DNA of 54,894 nt from Caballeronia sp. BR00000012568055 (lineage in GTDB: Bacteria > Pseudomonadota > Gammaproteobacteria > Burkholderiales > Burkholderiaceae). Position 1 is the stretch's first letter. Every line of letters begins with the position of its first letter. A model generated the notes under the pieces. It saw nothing but the letters and a program-made list of their open reading frames with translations, had not been told where the DNA came from and made no database searches. This document shows, piece after piece, positions 29,497 to 37,646 of the stretch. The stretch lies in the NCBI RefSeq assembly GCF_029439455.1, contig NZ_JAQFVG010000347.1, positions 1 through 54,894 on the forward strand, given 5' to 3'. The translations under genes and the position numbers were made by a program.

Positions 29497-30906
29497 TCAA
29501 CTTGCGGCTTTGGCCAGACGCGCAATTACCGTTTCCCGGCCAAACAGCTTCAGAACCATGTCGATGGACGGCGTGTGCGTGGTCCCGGCGACCAGCAAAC
29601 GCACGGGCATCGCGAGTTGCGGCATCTTGAGTTTGTGCGCGCCGAGCGTGGCCTTGAGCGCCGCCGCGATGGCTTCCTTGCTCCATTCGACATCGGCGAG
29701 TGCGGTGCGCAAATCAGCGATGGCGGGCTTCACGGCCTCGGTGACGTGCTGGGCGAAGGCATCGGCGTCGATGGCGGGTTCACGGTAGAACATCGCGGCG
29801 TTATCGGCGATTTCCTTGACTGTCGAGGCGCGGTCCTTCAGCAACCCGATCACCTCGTCGAGCGGCGCGCCATTGGCGACTGCGGCTGAGTCGATACCGA
29901 GTTCCAGCAGGAACGGCCTGGTCAGTTCGGCGAGGCGCGCGTTATCGGCTTCCTTGATGTAGTGCGCGTTCAGCCAGTTCAGCTTGTCGTGGTCGTATTG
30001 CGCGGGCGACTTGCCCAGATGCTCCAGATCGAACCATTCGACGAACTGATCGCGCGAGAAAATTTCCGCATCGCCATGCGACCAGCCGAGGCGCGCGAGA
30101 TAGTTCACCACCGCTTCCGGCAGATACCCGTTATCGCGATACCCCGTCACGCTCATCGCGCCGTGGCGCTTGCTCATCTTCTCGCCCTGCTCGTTCAGCA
30201 CGGTCGGCAAATGCGCGTAGACGGGCACGTCGCCACCAAGCGCGCGCAGGATATTGATCTGGCGCGGCGTGTTGTTGACGTGATCGTCGCCGCGAATCAC
30301 GTGGGTGATCTTCATGTCGAGATCGTCGACGACCACGCAGAAGTTATACGTCGGCGTGCCGTCGGGACGCGCGATCACCAGATCGTCCAGTTCTTCGTTG
30401 GAGATTTCGATACGCCCTTTCACCGCGTCGTCCCACGCGACCGCGCCCGTCAGCGGATTGCGGAAGCGCACCACCGGCTTCACGCCTTCGGGAACCGGCG
30501 GCAGCGTTTTGCCCGGTTCCGGACGCCACGTGCCGTCATAGCGCGGCTTCTCGCCCGCTTCGCGCTGACGTTCGCGCAACGCGTCGAGTTCGTCGGTTGA
30601 CATGTAGCAGTGGTACGCGAGGCCCTTCTCCATCATCTGCGCCAGCACTTCGCGATAGCGGTCCATGCGCTGCATCTGATAGAACGGGCCTTCATCGAAA
30701 TTCAGGCCGAGCCACGACATGCCTTCGAGGATCGCATCGACCGATGCATCGCTCGAGCGCTCGAGGTCGGTGTCTTCGATCCGCAGCACGAACACGCCCT
30801 TCATCTTGCGCGCGAACGCCCACGGATACAGCGCAGAGCGGATATTGCCGAGATGGATGAAGCCGGTCGGGCTCGGGGCGAAGCGTGTGCGGACTTGGGT
30901 GCTCAT
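29497..30906 (-). CDS. gltX: Glutamyl-tRNA synthetase
   Basis: Charges tRNA-Glu with glutamate. 469 residues, class I aminoacyl-tRNA synthetase of normal length, from ATG 30906 (MSTQVRTRFAPSPTGFIHLG); the frame is open further upstream but without family match. Signature HIGH-like HLGN in FAPSPTGFIHLGNIRSALY, KMSKR in GEKMSKRHGA, and a C-terminal helical anticodon-binding domain. It lies just upstream of the tRNA cluster that contains two tRNA-Glu genes. A tRNA promoter sits in between, so they are probably separate transcripts, but no terminator follows gltX and read-through is possible. Confidence 0.97.
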   Translation of the reverse strand: MSTQVRTRFAPSPTGFIHLGNIRSALYPWAFARKMKGVFVLRIEDTDLERSSDASVDAILEGMSWLGLNFDEGPFYQMQRMDRYREVLAQMMEKGLAYHCYMSTDELDALRERQREAGEKPRYDGTWRPEPGKTLPPVPEGVKPVVRFRNPLTGAVAWDDAVKGRIEISNEELDDLVIARPDGTPTYNFCVVVDDLDMKITHVIRGDDHVNNTPRQINILRALGGDVPVYAHLPTVLNEQGEKMSKRHGAMSVTGYRDNGYLPEAVVNYLARLGWSHGDAEIFSRDQFVEWFDLEHLGKSPAQYDHDKLNWLNAHYIKEADNARLAELTRPFLLELGIDSAAVANGAPLDEVIGLLKDRASTVKEIADNAAMFYREPAIDADAFAQHVTEAVKPAIADLRTALADVEWSKEAIAAALKATLGAHKLKMPQLAMPVRLLVAGTTHTPSIDMVLKLFGRETVIARLAKAAS

Positions 30907-31199
30907 TGATGTGTACTCGATGATGGGCGCGGGCATGTGACTACAAAAGCCGAAAGAAGCGCGCCGAAGCGGATGAAGTCGTGATGCCGGTTCGCGGCGG
31001 TTTATCGTCTTACGCGAGCCGTTTTCAAGCGGCGTAAACGTGCCCGCGCGCTTGCTCAAAATGAGTCGGAATTATACTCGCCGCCCGCTTTCTGTCGGGC
31101 CATGCGCCTTTGCTTTATGATGTGCGCGCCTTTTACGACATGCCCCGAAGCACCCGCGCGGCCATCGCGCGAAGACCGGCGGCCACGCTGGAGTACACC

Positions 31200-32135
31200 T
31201 TGACGTCATCCTCGCCTCGCCTTTCCCGCCGCGCGTTTTCGCTCGCGGCGGCATCGTCCGTTCTTGCTGCTTGCACGACGACGTCAACGTCAACCGGCGG
31301 CGGCACCGCAGCAGTTACGCCGCCGATTAAAACCGATCCTCAAAAGCCGGTGCGCATCGGGCTGGCGCTGGGTGGCGGCGCGGCGCGCGGCTTCGCGCAT
31401 ATCGGCGTGATCAAGGCGCTCGAAGCGCGCAACGTGCAGGTCGATCTGGTCGCGGGCACGAGCGCGGGATCGGTGATCGCGGCGCTGTATGCATCGGGGA
31501 TGAACGGCATCGCCATCAACAAGCTGGCGCTGACGATGGACGAAGCCTCGATCAGCGACTGGGCCATGCCGTTTCGCGCACGCGGCATTCTGCAAGGCGT
31601 CGCGCTGCAGAACTATCTGAACAAGACGCTCGATAATCGGCCGATCGAGAAGATGGCGCGCCCGCTTGGCATCGTCGCGACGGATCTGAAGAACGGCCAG
31701 CCGATTCTGTTTCAGCGCGGCAATACGGGCGTCGCGGTGCGGGCGTCCTGCAGCGTGCCGTCGATTTTCGAGCCGGTGAAAATCGGCGATCGTGAGTATG
31801 TGGATGGCGGGCTCGTCAGCCCGGTGCCGGCCGCGTTCGCGCGCAAGATGGGCGCGGAATTCGTGATCGCGGTCGATATCTCGTCGCGCCCGGAAAACGC
31901 GCTCACCTCCAGTTCGTTCGATGTGCTGATGCAGACTTTCACGATCATGGGTCAGACCATCAAGGCCTACGAACTCGACAAATATGCCGATGCCGTCATT
32001 CGCCCGAATCTCGCCGCAATGAGCAGCAGCGATTTCAGCCAGCGCAATGCATCGATTCTTGCGGGCGAGGAAGCGGTCGCGAAGATGTGGCCGGCGTTGC
32101 AGCGGCAGTTGTCGGATCGCGGTGTGCGCGTCTAA
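31200..32135 (+). CDS. Patatin-like phospholipase lipoprotein
   Basis: 311 residues from TTG at 31200: GGAG lies 6 bases upstream, and this start gives a clean Tat-like lipoprotein signal (SRRAFSLAAASSVLAAC, Cys25). Patatin domain: glycine-rich LALGGGAARGFAHIGV (oxyanion), catalytic GTSAG with Ser88, and DGG with Asp202 (YVDGGLVSP). Resembles the E. coli RssA/NTE-like group. Likely an envelope-anchored esterase or phospholipase with an unknown substrate. ATGs at 31110 and 31140 would add a non-secretory N-terminus and are less likely. Divergent from gltX; terminator downstream. Confidence 0.88.
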   Translation: MTSSSPRLSRRAFSLAAASSVLAACTTTSTSTGGGTAAVTPPIKTDPQKPVRIGLALGGGAARGFAHIGVIKALEARNVQVDLVAGTSAGSVIAALYASGMNGIAINKLALTMDEASISDWAMPFRARGILQGVALQNYLNKTLDNRPIEKMARPLGIVATDLKNGQPILFQRGNTGVAVRASCSVPSIFEPVKIGDREYVDGGLVSPVPAAFARKMGAEFVIAVDISSRPENALTSSSFDVLMQTFTIMGQTIKAYELDKYADAVIRPNLAAMSSSDFSQRNASILAGEEAVAKMWPALQRQLSDRGVRV

Positions 32136-32143
32136 ATGTCAAA

Positions 32144-32169
32144 AAGGCCACGTTGTTACACGTGGCCTT
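32144..32169. terminator. Bidirectional terminator between patatin and cytochrome genes
   Basis: AAGGCCACG (32144-32152), 8-base loop, CGTGGCCTT (32161-32169). T-rich tail CTTGTTTT on the plus strand and a five-T run on the minus strand. Serves both convergent genes; the cytochrome gene ends 6 bases away. Confidence 0.85.
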
Positions 32170-32175
32170 CTTGTT

Positions 32176-33381
32176 TTAACGCAGCGATTTCACCGTGTCC
32201 GGCGTGACATCGGCGGGTTGGCCGCCATAGGTCGCGCGCAGATAGTTGACGAGTTGCGCCAGTTGCTCGTCGCTGTACGTGCCGGCGAACGCGGGCATCG
32301 CCTGCATGCTTTCGACACCGGCGAACGGCTGCGCGTCGATGCCATCCAGGACGGACACGATCAGATTGCGCGGATCGCTTTGGCGCAGCGTGGAGTTGCC
32401 ATCCATCGCCACGGCGACGTGCGGCTTGCCTTGCCCGTCGATACCATGACAGCCCGCACACGAATCGAGATACAGGTGACGTCCCGCCGCATCGTCCAGC
32501 TTCACGGGCGATACCGGCGCGGGCGCGTGAGGCGTATCACCGAGCAGATACGTGGCAAGCGCGCGCAGATCGTCCGTATTCAGATGCTGCGTGCTCAGGA
32601 ACACGACCGGATGCATCTCACTGAATGCGGAACCCTGCTTTGCGATACCGGTTGCAAAAAACGCCTGCAAATCCGCGCCCGTCCAGCCACGCGCCGCCAG
32701 CGCATCCGGCGTGATATCCGGCGCGGCGACACGGCCAAGCGCCCCGCCTTGCAGCGCCTTCGACGCATCCAGTTGCCCGAACGCGCCACGCGGCGTATGA
32801 CATTCCGCGCAATGACCGAGCGCGTTGGCGAGATAACGCCCGCGCGTCCAGTCCGCCGTTTGCCCCGCCGATGCATCCGGCAGCGCATCCTTCAGGAACA
32901 GCATGTCCCAGAAGCGCACCGCGAATCGCACGTTGTACGGAAACTTCAGATCCGGTTCGACGTTCGGCAGCGAGGCCGGTTTCTGCGCCATCAGATACGC
33001 GTAGATCGCATCGCTATCTTCACGCGACATCTGCCGATACGACGTATAAGGCATCGCCGGATACAGCTTGCCCTTGGGCGCTTTACCGTCGTGCAACGCG
33101 GTGTAAAACTCGTCCGCACTCCATTTGCCGATGCCGTACTTCGGATCAGGCGTGATGTTCGTGCCATAGAAGGTGCCGAATTGCGATTCGAGCTTCACGC
33201 CGCCCGCGAACGGCGCGCCGCCCGTCGATGTATGGCACGCGGCGCAATCGGCGGCCTTCGCGAGATAACGGCCGCGCGCAATCTGCTCGGGCGAACTTTT
33301 CGCGCTCGCGGCGTTGTCCGCGTTCTGACCGCATGCGGACAGCGCGAGCACCAGGGGAAACAGCAGAGCGATCAACTTCAT
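32176..33381 (-). CDS. Triheme membrane-anchored cytochrome c of the molybdenum hydroxylase
   Basis: 401 residues from ATG 33381. Lipoprotein signal MKLIALLFPLVLALSAC. Three c-type heme sites: CAACH near residue 44, CAECH near 190 and CAGCH near 315, each in a separate cytochrome-c domain, as in alcohol/aldehyde dehydrogenase cytochrome subunits. The start overlaps the 2Fe-2S gene stop (ATGA). Probably accepts electrons from the 2Fe-2S subunit and passes them to the quinone pool or terminal oxidase. A much longer in-frame opening upstream runs through the 2Fe-2S gene in another frame and is not used. Confidence 0.92.
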   Translation of the reverse strand: MKLIALLFPLVLALSACGQNADNAASAKSSPEQIARGRYLAKAADCAACHTSTGGAPFAGGVKLESQFGTFYGTNITPDPKYGIGKWSADEFYTALHDGKAPKGKLYPAMPYTSYRQMSREDSDAIYAYLMAQKPASLPNVEPDLKFPYNVRFAVRFWDMLFLKDALPDASAGQTADWTRGRYLANALGHCAECHTPRGAFGQLDASKALQGGALGRVAAPDITPDALAARGWTGADLQAFFATGIAKQGSAFSEMHPVVFLSTQHLNTDDLRALATYLLGDTPHAPAPVSPVKLDDAAGRHLYLDSCAGCHGIDGQGKPHVAVAMDGNSTLRQSDPRNLIVSVLDGIDAQPFAGVESMQAMPAFAGTYSDEQLAQLVNYLRATYGGQPADVTPDTVKSLR

Positions 33382-33950
33382 GCTGCGTCCTTCACGAGTC
33401 CGGGCGTGGAAAGCACGAGATCCTTCACGGCCTCGTAGTAGCGCACGTAGCCCGTGCAGCGGCAGATATGATCGTTGAGCGCATCCATGATGGTCGATTC
33501 GATCTTGTCCTTCGCCACCGGCTCGCGCTTCAGACGTTCGAGCAGCACCATCGTCGCGTTGACGAAACCGGGCGTGCAGTAGCCGCACTGGAAACTGAAA
33601 TGCTCCAGAAACTTTTGCTGCACAGAAGACATCTCGACGACCTCGCCCTGCTCGTTGCGCTTCGCGTGCGCCTCGACCGTGCGCACGGATTTGCCATCGA
33701 AAAAATGCGCGCCGTTGATGCACGAGCGCACTTCCTCGCTCGTGCCGTCGGCGCGATCGACGATCACGACGCACGCGTGACAAATGCCCTGCCCGCAGCC
33801 AAGCCGCGAGCCGGTGAGGTTCAGATATTCGTGCAGAAAATCGATCATCGACAGACCGGCGGGCACGTCCACCGGGCCGACTTTATTGCCGTTGATCGTC
33901 ATGGAAAGCGAGCGCGTTTCGATGCTCGCAGCGGTTTGCGTCGCCGTCAT
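33378..33950 (-). CDS. 2Fe-2S subunit of xanthine dehydrogenase-family oxidoreductase
   Basis: 190 residues from ATG 33950. Carries two [2Fe-2S] clusters: the plant-ferredoxin type with GSRLGCGQGICHACVVIV plus a later Cys in VRSCING, and the alpha-helical type with FQCGYCTPGFV and ICRCTGY. Family PaoA/IorA/CoxS. The start overlaps the stop of the molybdopterin subunit and the stop overlaps the cytochrome start (both ATGA), so the three are one operon with coupled translation. No FAD subunit lies next to it. It lacks a Tat signal itself and is probably carried out with the large subunit. Confidence 0.95.
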   Translation of the reverse strand: MTATQTAASIETRSLSMTINGNKVGPVDVPAGLSMIDFLHEYLNLTGSRLGCGQGICHACVVIVDRADGTSEEVRSCINGAHFFDGKSVRTVEAHAKRNEQGEVVEMSSVQQKFLEHFSFQCGYCTPGFVNATMVLLERLKREPVAKDKIESTIMDALNDHICRCTGYVRYYEAVKDLVLSTPGLVKDAA

Positions 33951-36739
33951 GCGAGCACCTCCTGAATGTTTTGCGGCGTCACCGGCAAAGCGGTGAAGCG
34001 ATGGCCGATCGCATGCGCGATCGCGTTGACGATGGCTCCGACCACCGGAATCATCACCACTTCGGCGATGCCCTTCGGCGGATCGGTTTCGGTGAGCGGC
34101 GGCAACACTTCGCCGGTCTGCTTCCACACCGCCACGTCCGATGCGAGCGGCAAGTGATAGCGATTGAAGTTCCACGTGCCGTTGCCGGGACCGTCTTTGT
34201 AGAGCGGCAAATACTCGTGCAGCGCGTGACCGATGCCCATTGCCAGACCGCCCTGCAACTGGCCGGACACGAGTTGAGGCGAAAGCTGATTGCCGCACTC
34301 CATGATCGAGTGATGCGAGAGCAGATCGACCTTGCCGCTGGACTCGCTGATCGCCAGTTCGACCAGCGTGCCGACCGCGCTGTAATACGTGACCGTCGCG
34401 TTATTGCGCTGCGTCGGCGGAATAAAGACTTTCTTGCGATTCAGCGCCGTATAAGCCTTGTCGCCGAGCTTCACGGACAAGCCATCGATCGGGAACTGTT
34501 CGACCTTGCCGCCGATATCGAACTGCGCTTCGCTCCATTGCCAGCGATTGAACGTGTGCACGGTCGCGCCCGTCACAAGCCCAAGTTCGTGCGCTTTCTG
34601 CATAAGCAGATCGAGCGCGAGCGGTTCCATGCCATCGGCGGACAGCTTGCCGTCGATCCAGCGCGCATCCTCGATCCGCACCACGAACGACGCCGCCTGA
34701 CCGCCGCCAATGCCTTGCGACCAGATCGCCATCGCTGCGGGCCAGAGGCCGTGACGGAACACCACGCGCGCCGCCTCCTGCGTCGCGTGCGTGAAGTAGT
34801 ACGCGGAGTTCGTCGCGCTCGCCGGCGACATATAGCCGGGTGACCAGCGCGGATTCGCGCTGAGCTTGTCCTGCTCGGCCTGCGACATGATGTACGGATT
34901 GCCGCTCGTCACGATGGGCAAGTCGGACCAGTCGGTGATCGCCATATGCACTTCGGCGGCGGGCTTGCCGGGCCATTTCGCCACCGCAAGCGCCTGCGAA
35001 GTCGAACTGCCCGTGCCGATTTCCGCACCCGAATGCGACAGCGCGATCTTGCCGTCCTTGCCGAATTCGACCTTGGCGAACGCGCTTTCCGCGCCAGTGC
35101 CGAAGTCCTTCTGCGTACACGCGAAACCAATGCCGTAACGCATGCCCGGATGCGCCGCTTCGTACTCGGCCTTGCGCTTCGCGCGCTCCGTCCACAGCGG
35201 ATGCGTCTGCGCTTTCTTCAGCACGTCTTCGGCACGCACCGCGCCGGCCGGAATCGCGCCTTGCGTATTCTTCATGCCGGTGCGCATCACGTTCTTCAGG
35301 CGCAGTTCGATCGGATCGATGCCGAGTTGTTCGGCGATATCGTCGATCATCATTTCGGTGGCGGCCATGCTTTGCAGCGTGCCGTAACCGCGCGCCGAGC
35401 CTGCATCGACCGCCGGCGATGCAATCGCCACCGCGGTCAGATCGCTCTGCGGGATGTAATAGATCGATTGCGCCGCGGTCGCGCCGACCATCGCCACGGA
35501 CGGCGAAAAGTTGGCGCGCCCGCCGCCGTTCGCGGAGAAATCACCCTTGAAGGCCTGAATCAGGCCGCTTTTCTTGTCGATCGCCATGCGATAGCGCATA
35601 TCGAAAGCATGGCGCTTCAGCGATGTCTGGAACTGCTCGAAGCGGTCGTTGGCGAGACGCACCGGACGGCCGTCGCCGTAAAGCGCGGCGACGAGGCCAT
35701 AGAACGGCATGTTGTAGTGGTCCTTCGAACCGTAGCCGACCGTGTAGCACGGATGCAGGAACAGATTCTTCACCGCGAAGCCCGACTTCTTCGTCATCTC
35801 GATCGTGCTTTCGATGACTTCGCTCGGCCCTTGGGTCGGGATCACCATATGCAGCGATTGCGTCGCGGCGTCGTACCAGCAGTTCGCGTTGTCGGGTTCG
35901 AGCGCGGCGGTATCGACGGATTGCGTCTTGTATTCGCGATTCACCACCAGCCAGCCGTCCGCCGGATGATCGAGCGCATCGCCGATGGCCTTCGCGTGGA
36001 ACATGCCCTGCTCGTCCAGCTTGCCGTGCTCGCTGGAATCGGCCCAGACCGGTTCGCGCTTCTTCATCATGTGCGGGAACAGCGGCGCGTTCTTCATGCT
36101 GGAGAAGGTGTCGTCGTCGAACGGCGTCTTGCCGCCGACGCGCACGAAGCGCCACGCCGCCCAAGGATCGCGTTCGAGCGGGCCGGTCTGCGCGCCGTAC
36201 TTGATGACGCCATCGCGGAATTGCAGCTTGTCCTTTGCGAAGCGGAAGCGCGCGAAGTCGTGATAGATGAGGATTGCGACCGCCTGGCCGTGATACGCGG
36301 GCGTTTTGCCCGTCGGCAGCAGCATGTCGTCGCCGTAGAACGCAGGGAATGCGAGCTTGTCACGCGCGAGATCGTCAGCCGTGACGATACGATCCGGCGC
36401 GAGGCCGGCGGCATCGAGTACGGACAGGTCGAAGCCTGCGTAGGTGCGATCCGCGAGCGTGGTGCGCAGAATCATCGCGTGCGATTGCGTCTGCGGCCAG
36501 TGCGGCATGTCGGCGGCGCGGATATCGCGCGCAAAGACTTTCGCGCCGGTCACCTTCGCGATTCCGTCGATGCGGAATTTCGCGTCGCCGTTCGCCGCGT
36601 TCCACTGCACCGGCGTAAGAATCTTCTCTTCGAACAACGCAGCGAACGCACGGCTGCCGAGCGGCGCGACGAAAACCGACACGCCTGCGAGTGCGCCCGC
36701 TTTCAGAAACCCACGACGCGTAAGGCCGAGTTTCCCCAT
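33947..36739 (-). CDS. Molybdopterin-binding catalytic subunit, xanthine dehydrogenase/aldehyde oxidase family
   Basis: 930 residues from ATG 36739, with GGAG 6 bases upstream. Twin-arginine signal LTRRGFLKAGALAGVSVFVA sends the folded enzyme to the periplasm. The body matches the IorB-type molybdopterin cytosine dinucleotide subunits that hydroxylate aldehydes or N-heterocycles with water oxygen: GGGRANFSPSVAMVG region, ARGYGTLQSMAATEMMIDDIAEQLGID, SHSGAEIGTGSSTSQALAV, QLQGGLAMGIGHAL, and PPKGIAEVVMIPVVGAIVNAIAHAIG, which holds the catalytic Glu (GIAE where most have GxGE). First gene of the operon with the Fe-S and cytochrome subunits. The substrate is not predictable; aldehydes are a fair guess. 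Confidence 0.9.
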   Translation of the reverse strand: MGKLGLTRRGFLKAGALAGVSVFVAPLGSRAFAALFEEKILTPVQWNAANGDAKFRIDGIAKVTGAKVFARDIRAADMPHWPQTQSHAMILRTTLADRTYAGFDLSVLDAAGLAPDRIVTADDLARDKLAFPAFYGDDMLLPTGKTPAYHGQAVAILIYHDFARFRFAKDKLQFRDGVIKYGAQTGPLERDPWAAWRFVRVGGKTPFDDDTFSSMKNAPLFPHMMKKREPVWADSSEHGKLDEQGMFHAKAIGDALDHPADGWLVVNREYKTQSVDTAALEPDNANCWYDAATQSLHMVIPTQGPSEVIESTIEMTKKSGFAVKNLFLHPCYTVGYGSKDHYNMPFYGLVAALYGDGRPVRLANDRFEQFQTSLKRHAFDMRYRMAIDKKSGLIQAFKGDFSANGGGRANFSPSVAMVGATAAQSIYYIPQSDLTAVAIASPAVDAGSARGYGTLQSMAATEMMIDDIAEQLGIDPIELRLKNVMRTGMKNTQGAIPAGAVRAEDVLKKAQTHPLWTERAKRKAEYEAAHPGMRYGIGFACTQKDFGTGAESAFAKVEFGKDGKIALSHSGAEIGTGSSTSQALAVAKWPGKPAAEVHMAITDWSDLPIVTSGNPYIMSQAEQDKLSANPRWSPGYMSPASATNSAYYFTHATQEAARVVFRHGLWPAAMAIWSQGIGGGQAASFVVRIEDARWIDGKLSADGMEPLALDLLMQKAHELGLVTGATVHTFNRWQWSEAQFDIGGKVEQFPIDGLSVKLGDKAYTALNRKKVFIPPTQRNNATVTYYSAVGTLVELAISESSGKVDLLSHHSIMECGNQLSPQLVSGQLQGGLAMGIGHALHEYLPLYKDGPGNGTWNFNRYHLPLASDVAVWKQTGEVLPPLTETDPPKGIAEVVMIPVVGAIVNAIAHAIGHRFTALPVTPQNIQEVLA

Positions 36740-36983
36740 GTACTTCTCCTTCAAATGAACGCCAAAGACCGGTCACGCACCGTGCAATCCGGTCGATGCG
36801 AGAAGGTAAAAATTGTTGGCAATACGAAGCGATGGCGCGTGATCAGCGCATCGTCAGAGCGGGATCGAGCACGTGCGGCATTAGTTGCCGCCGAGCAGCG
36901 GACGCGATTTTAAGTCGCAGGGGAAAGGTCGAACAATGTGCGCAACGTCAAGTTCTGTCAAAGATGCAGAACGCGCGCGCAAG

Positions 36984-37022
36984 AAAAAGCGGCGGCTTCC
37001 GAAGAAAGCCGCCGCTTTTTTT
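36984..37022. terminator. Terminator of the isc operon
   Basis: 13-bp stem AAAGCGGCGGCTT (36986-36998) with AAGCCGCCGCTTT (37006-37018), 7-base loop. T runs on both sides (seven on the plus strand, five on the minus). It begins 15 bases after the iscX stop and separates isc from the molybdenum enzyme genes. Confidence 0.9.
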
Positions 37023-37036
37023 ACAAACCGGACGAA

Positions 37037-37234
37037 TCAATAATCCGCGTCTTCGATCCAGGCCGCCTGAATGGCTTCGAGAATCTTTTCGTTGGAGCTT
37101 TGGGGATCGTCGTCGAACCCGTCGAGTTCGGTGATCCAGCGATGCAGGTCAGTGAAACGCACATATTGGGGATCGATATCCTGATGCGCGTCGGTCAAGG
37201 CCATCGCGATCTCCTGAGTATCTGTCCACTTCAT
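37037..37234 (-). CDS. iscX: Fe-S assembly protein IscX
   Basis: 65 residues, acidic. Family signature in MKWTDTQEIAMALTDAHQDIDPQYVRFTDLHRWI and the end KILEAIQAAWIEDADY. IscX binds IscS and iron and tunes cluster assembly speed. Last gene of the isc operon; the fdx gene ends 14 bases upstream. Confidence 0.95.
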   Translation of the reverse strand: MKWTDTQEIAMALTDAHQDIDPQYVRFTDLHRWITELDGFDDDPQSSNEKILEAIQAAWIEDADY

Positions 37235-37248
37235 GGGCGAGCCTCCTG

Positions 37249-37590
37249 TCAGTGATTTTCTTTGGCGTGGTTAATGGTGTAGCGCGGGATCTCGACCACC
37301 AGATCCTCGTCGGCCGGCACCATTGCCTGACATGATAACCGCGATGTCGGTTCCAGCCCCCACGCTTTGTCGAGCAGATCGTCTTCGAGTTCCTCGGACG
37401 GTTCGAGCGCGTTGAAGCCTTCCCGGATGATGACGTGGCAAGTCGTGCACGCGCACGATTTTTCACACGCGTGCTCGATTTCGATGCCGTGATCCAGCAG
37501 GTTATCGCAGATGCTTTTGCCAAGATCGGCATCGATCACCGCGCCGTCCGGACACAGTTCCACGTGAGGCAGTACGACGATTTGAGGCAT
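37249..37590 (-). CDS. fdx: [2Fe-2S] ferredoxin, Isc type
   Basis: 113 residues. Adrenodoxin-type ferredoxin that donates electrons for cluster assembly on IscU. Cluster ligands Cys42, Cys48, Cys51 (CEKSCACTTC, with an extra Cys46) and Cys87 (LSCQAM). Lies between hscA (56 bases) and iscX (14 bases). Confidence 0.96.
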   Translation of the reverse strand: MPQIVVLPHVELCPDGAVIDADLGKSICDNLLDHGIEIEHACEKSCACTTCHVIIREGFNALEPSEELEDDLLDKAWGLEPTSRLSCQAMVPADEDLVVEIPRYTINHAKENH

Positions 37591-37646
37591 GTTATTCCGT
37601 AAATGCTTGATTGTTTGTCGTTTGCTGACTTGGGCGATGCCCGTGC

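Noticed and set aside
33382..33783. N-terminal extension of the cytochrome c frame
   Set aside because: Overlaps the 2Fe-2S gene out of frame; the lipoprotein signal peptide at 33381 marks the true start.
34946..36913. Frame of 655 codons antisense to the molybdopterin subunit
   Set aside because: Shadow of a well-supported gene.
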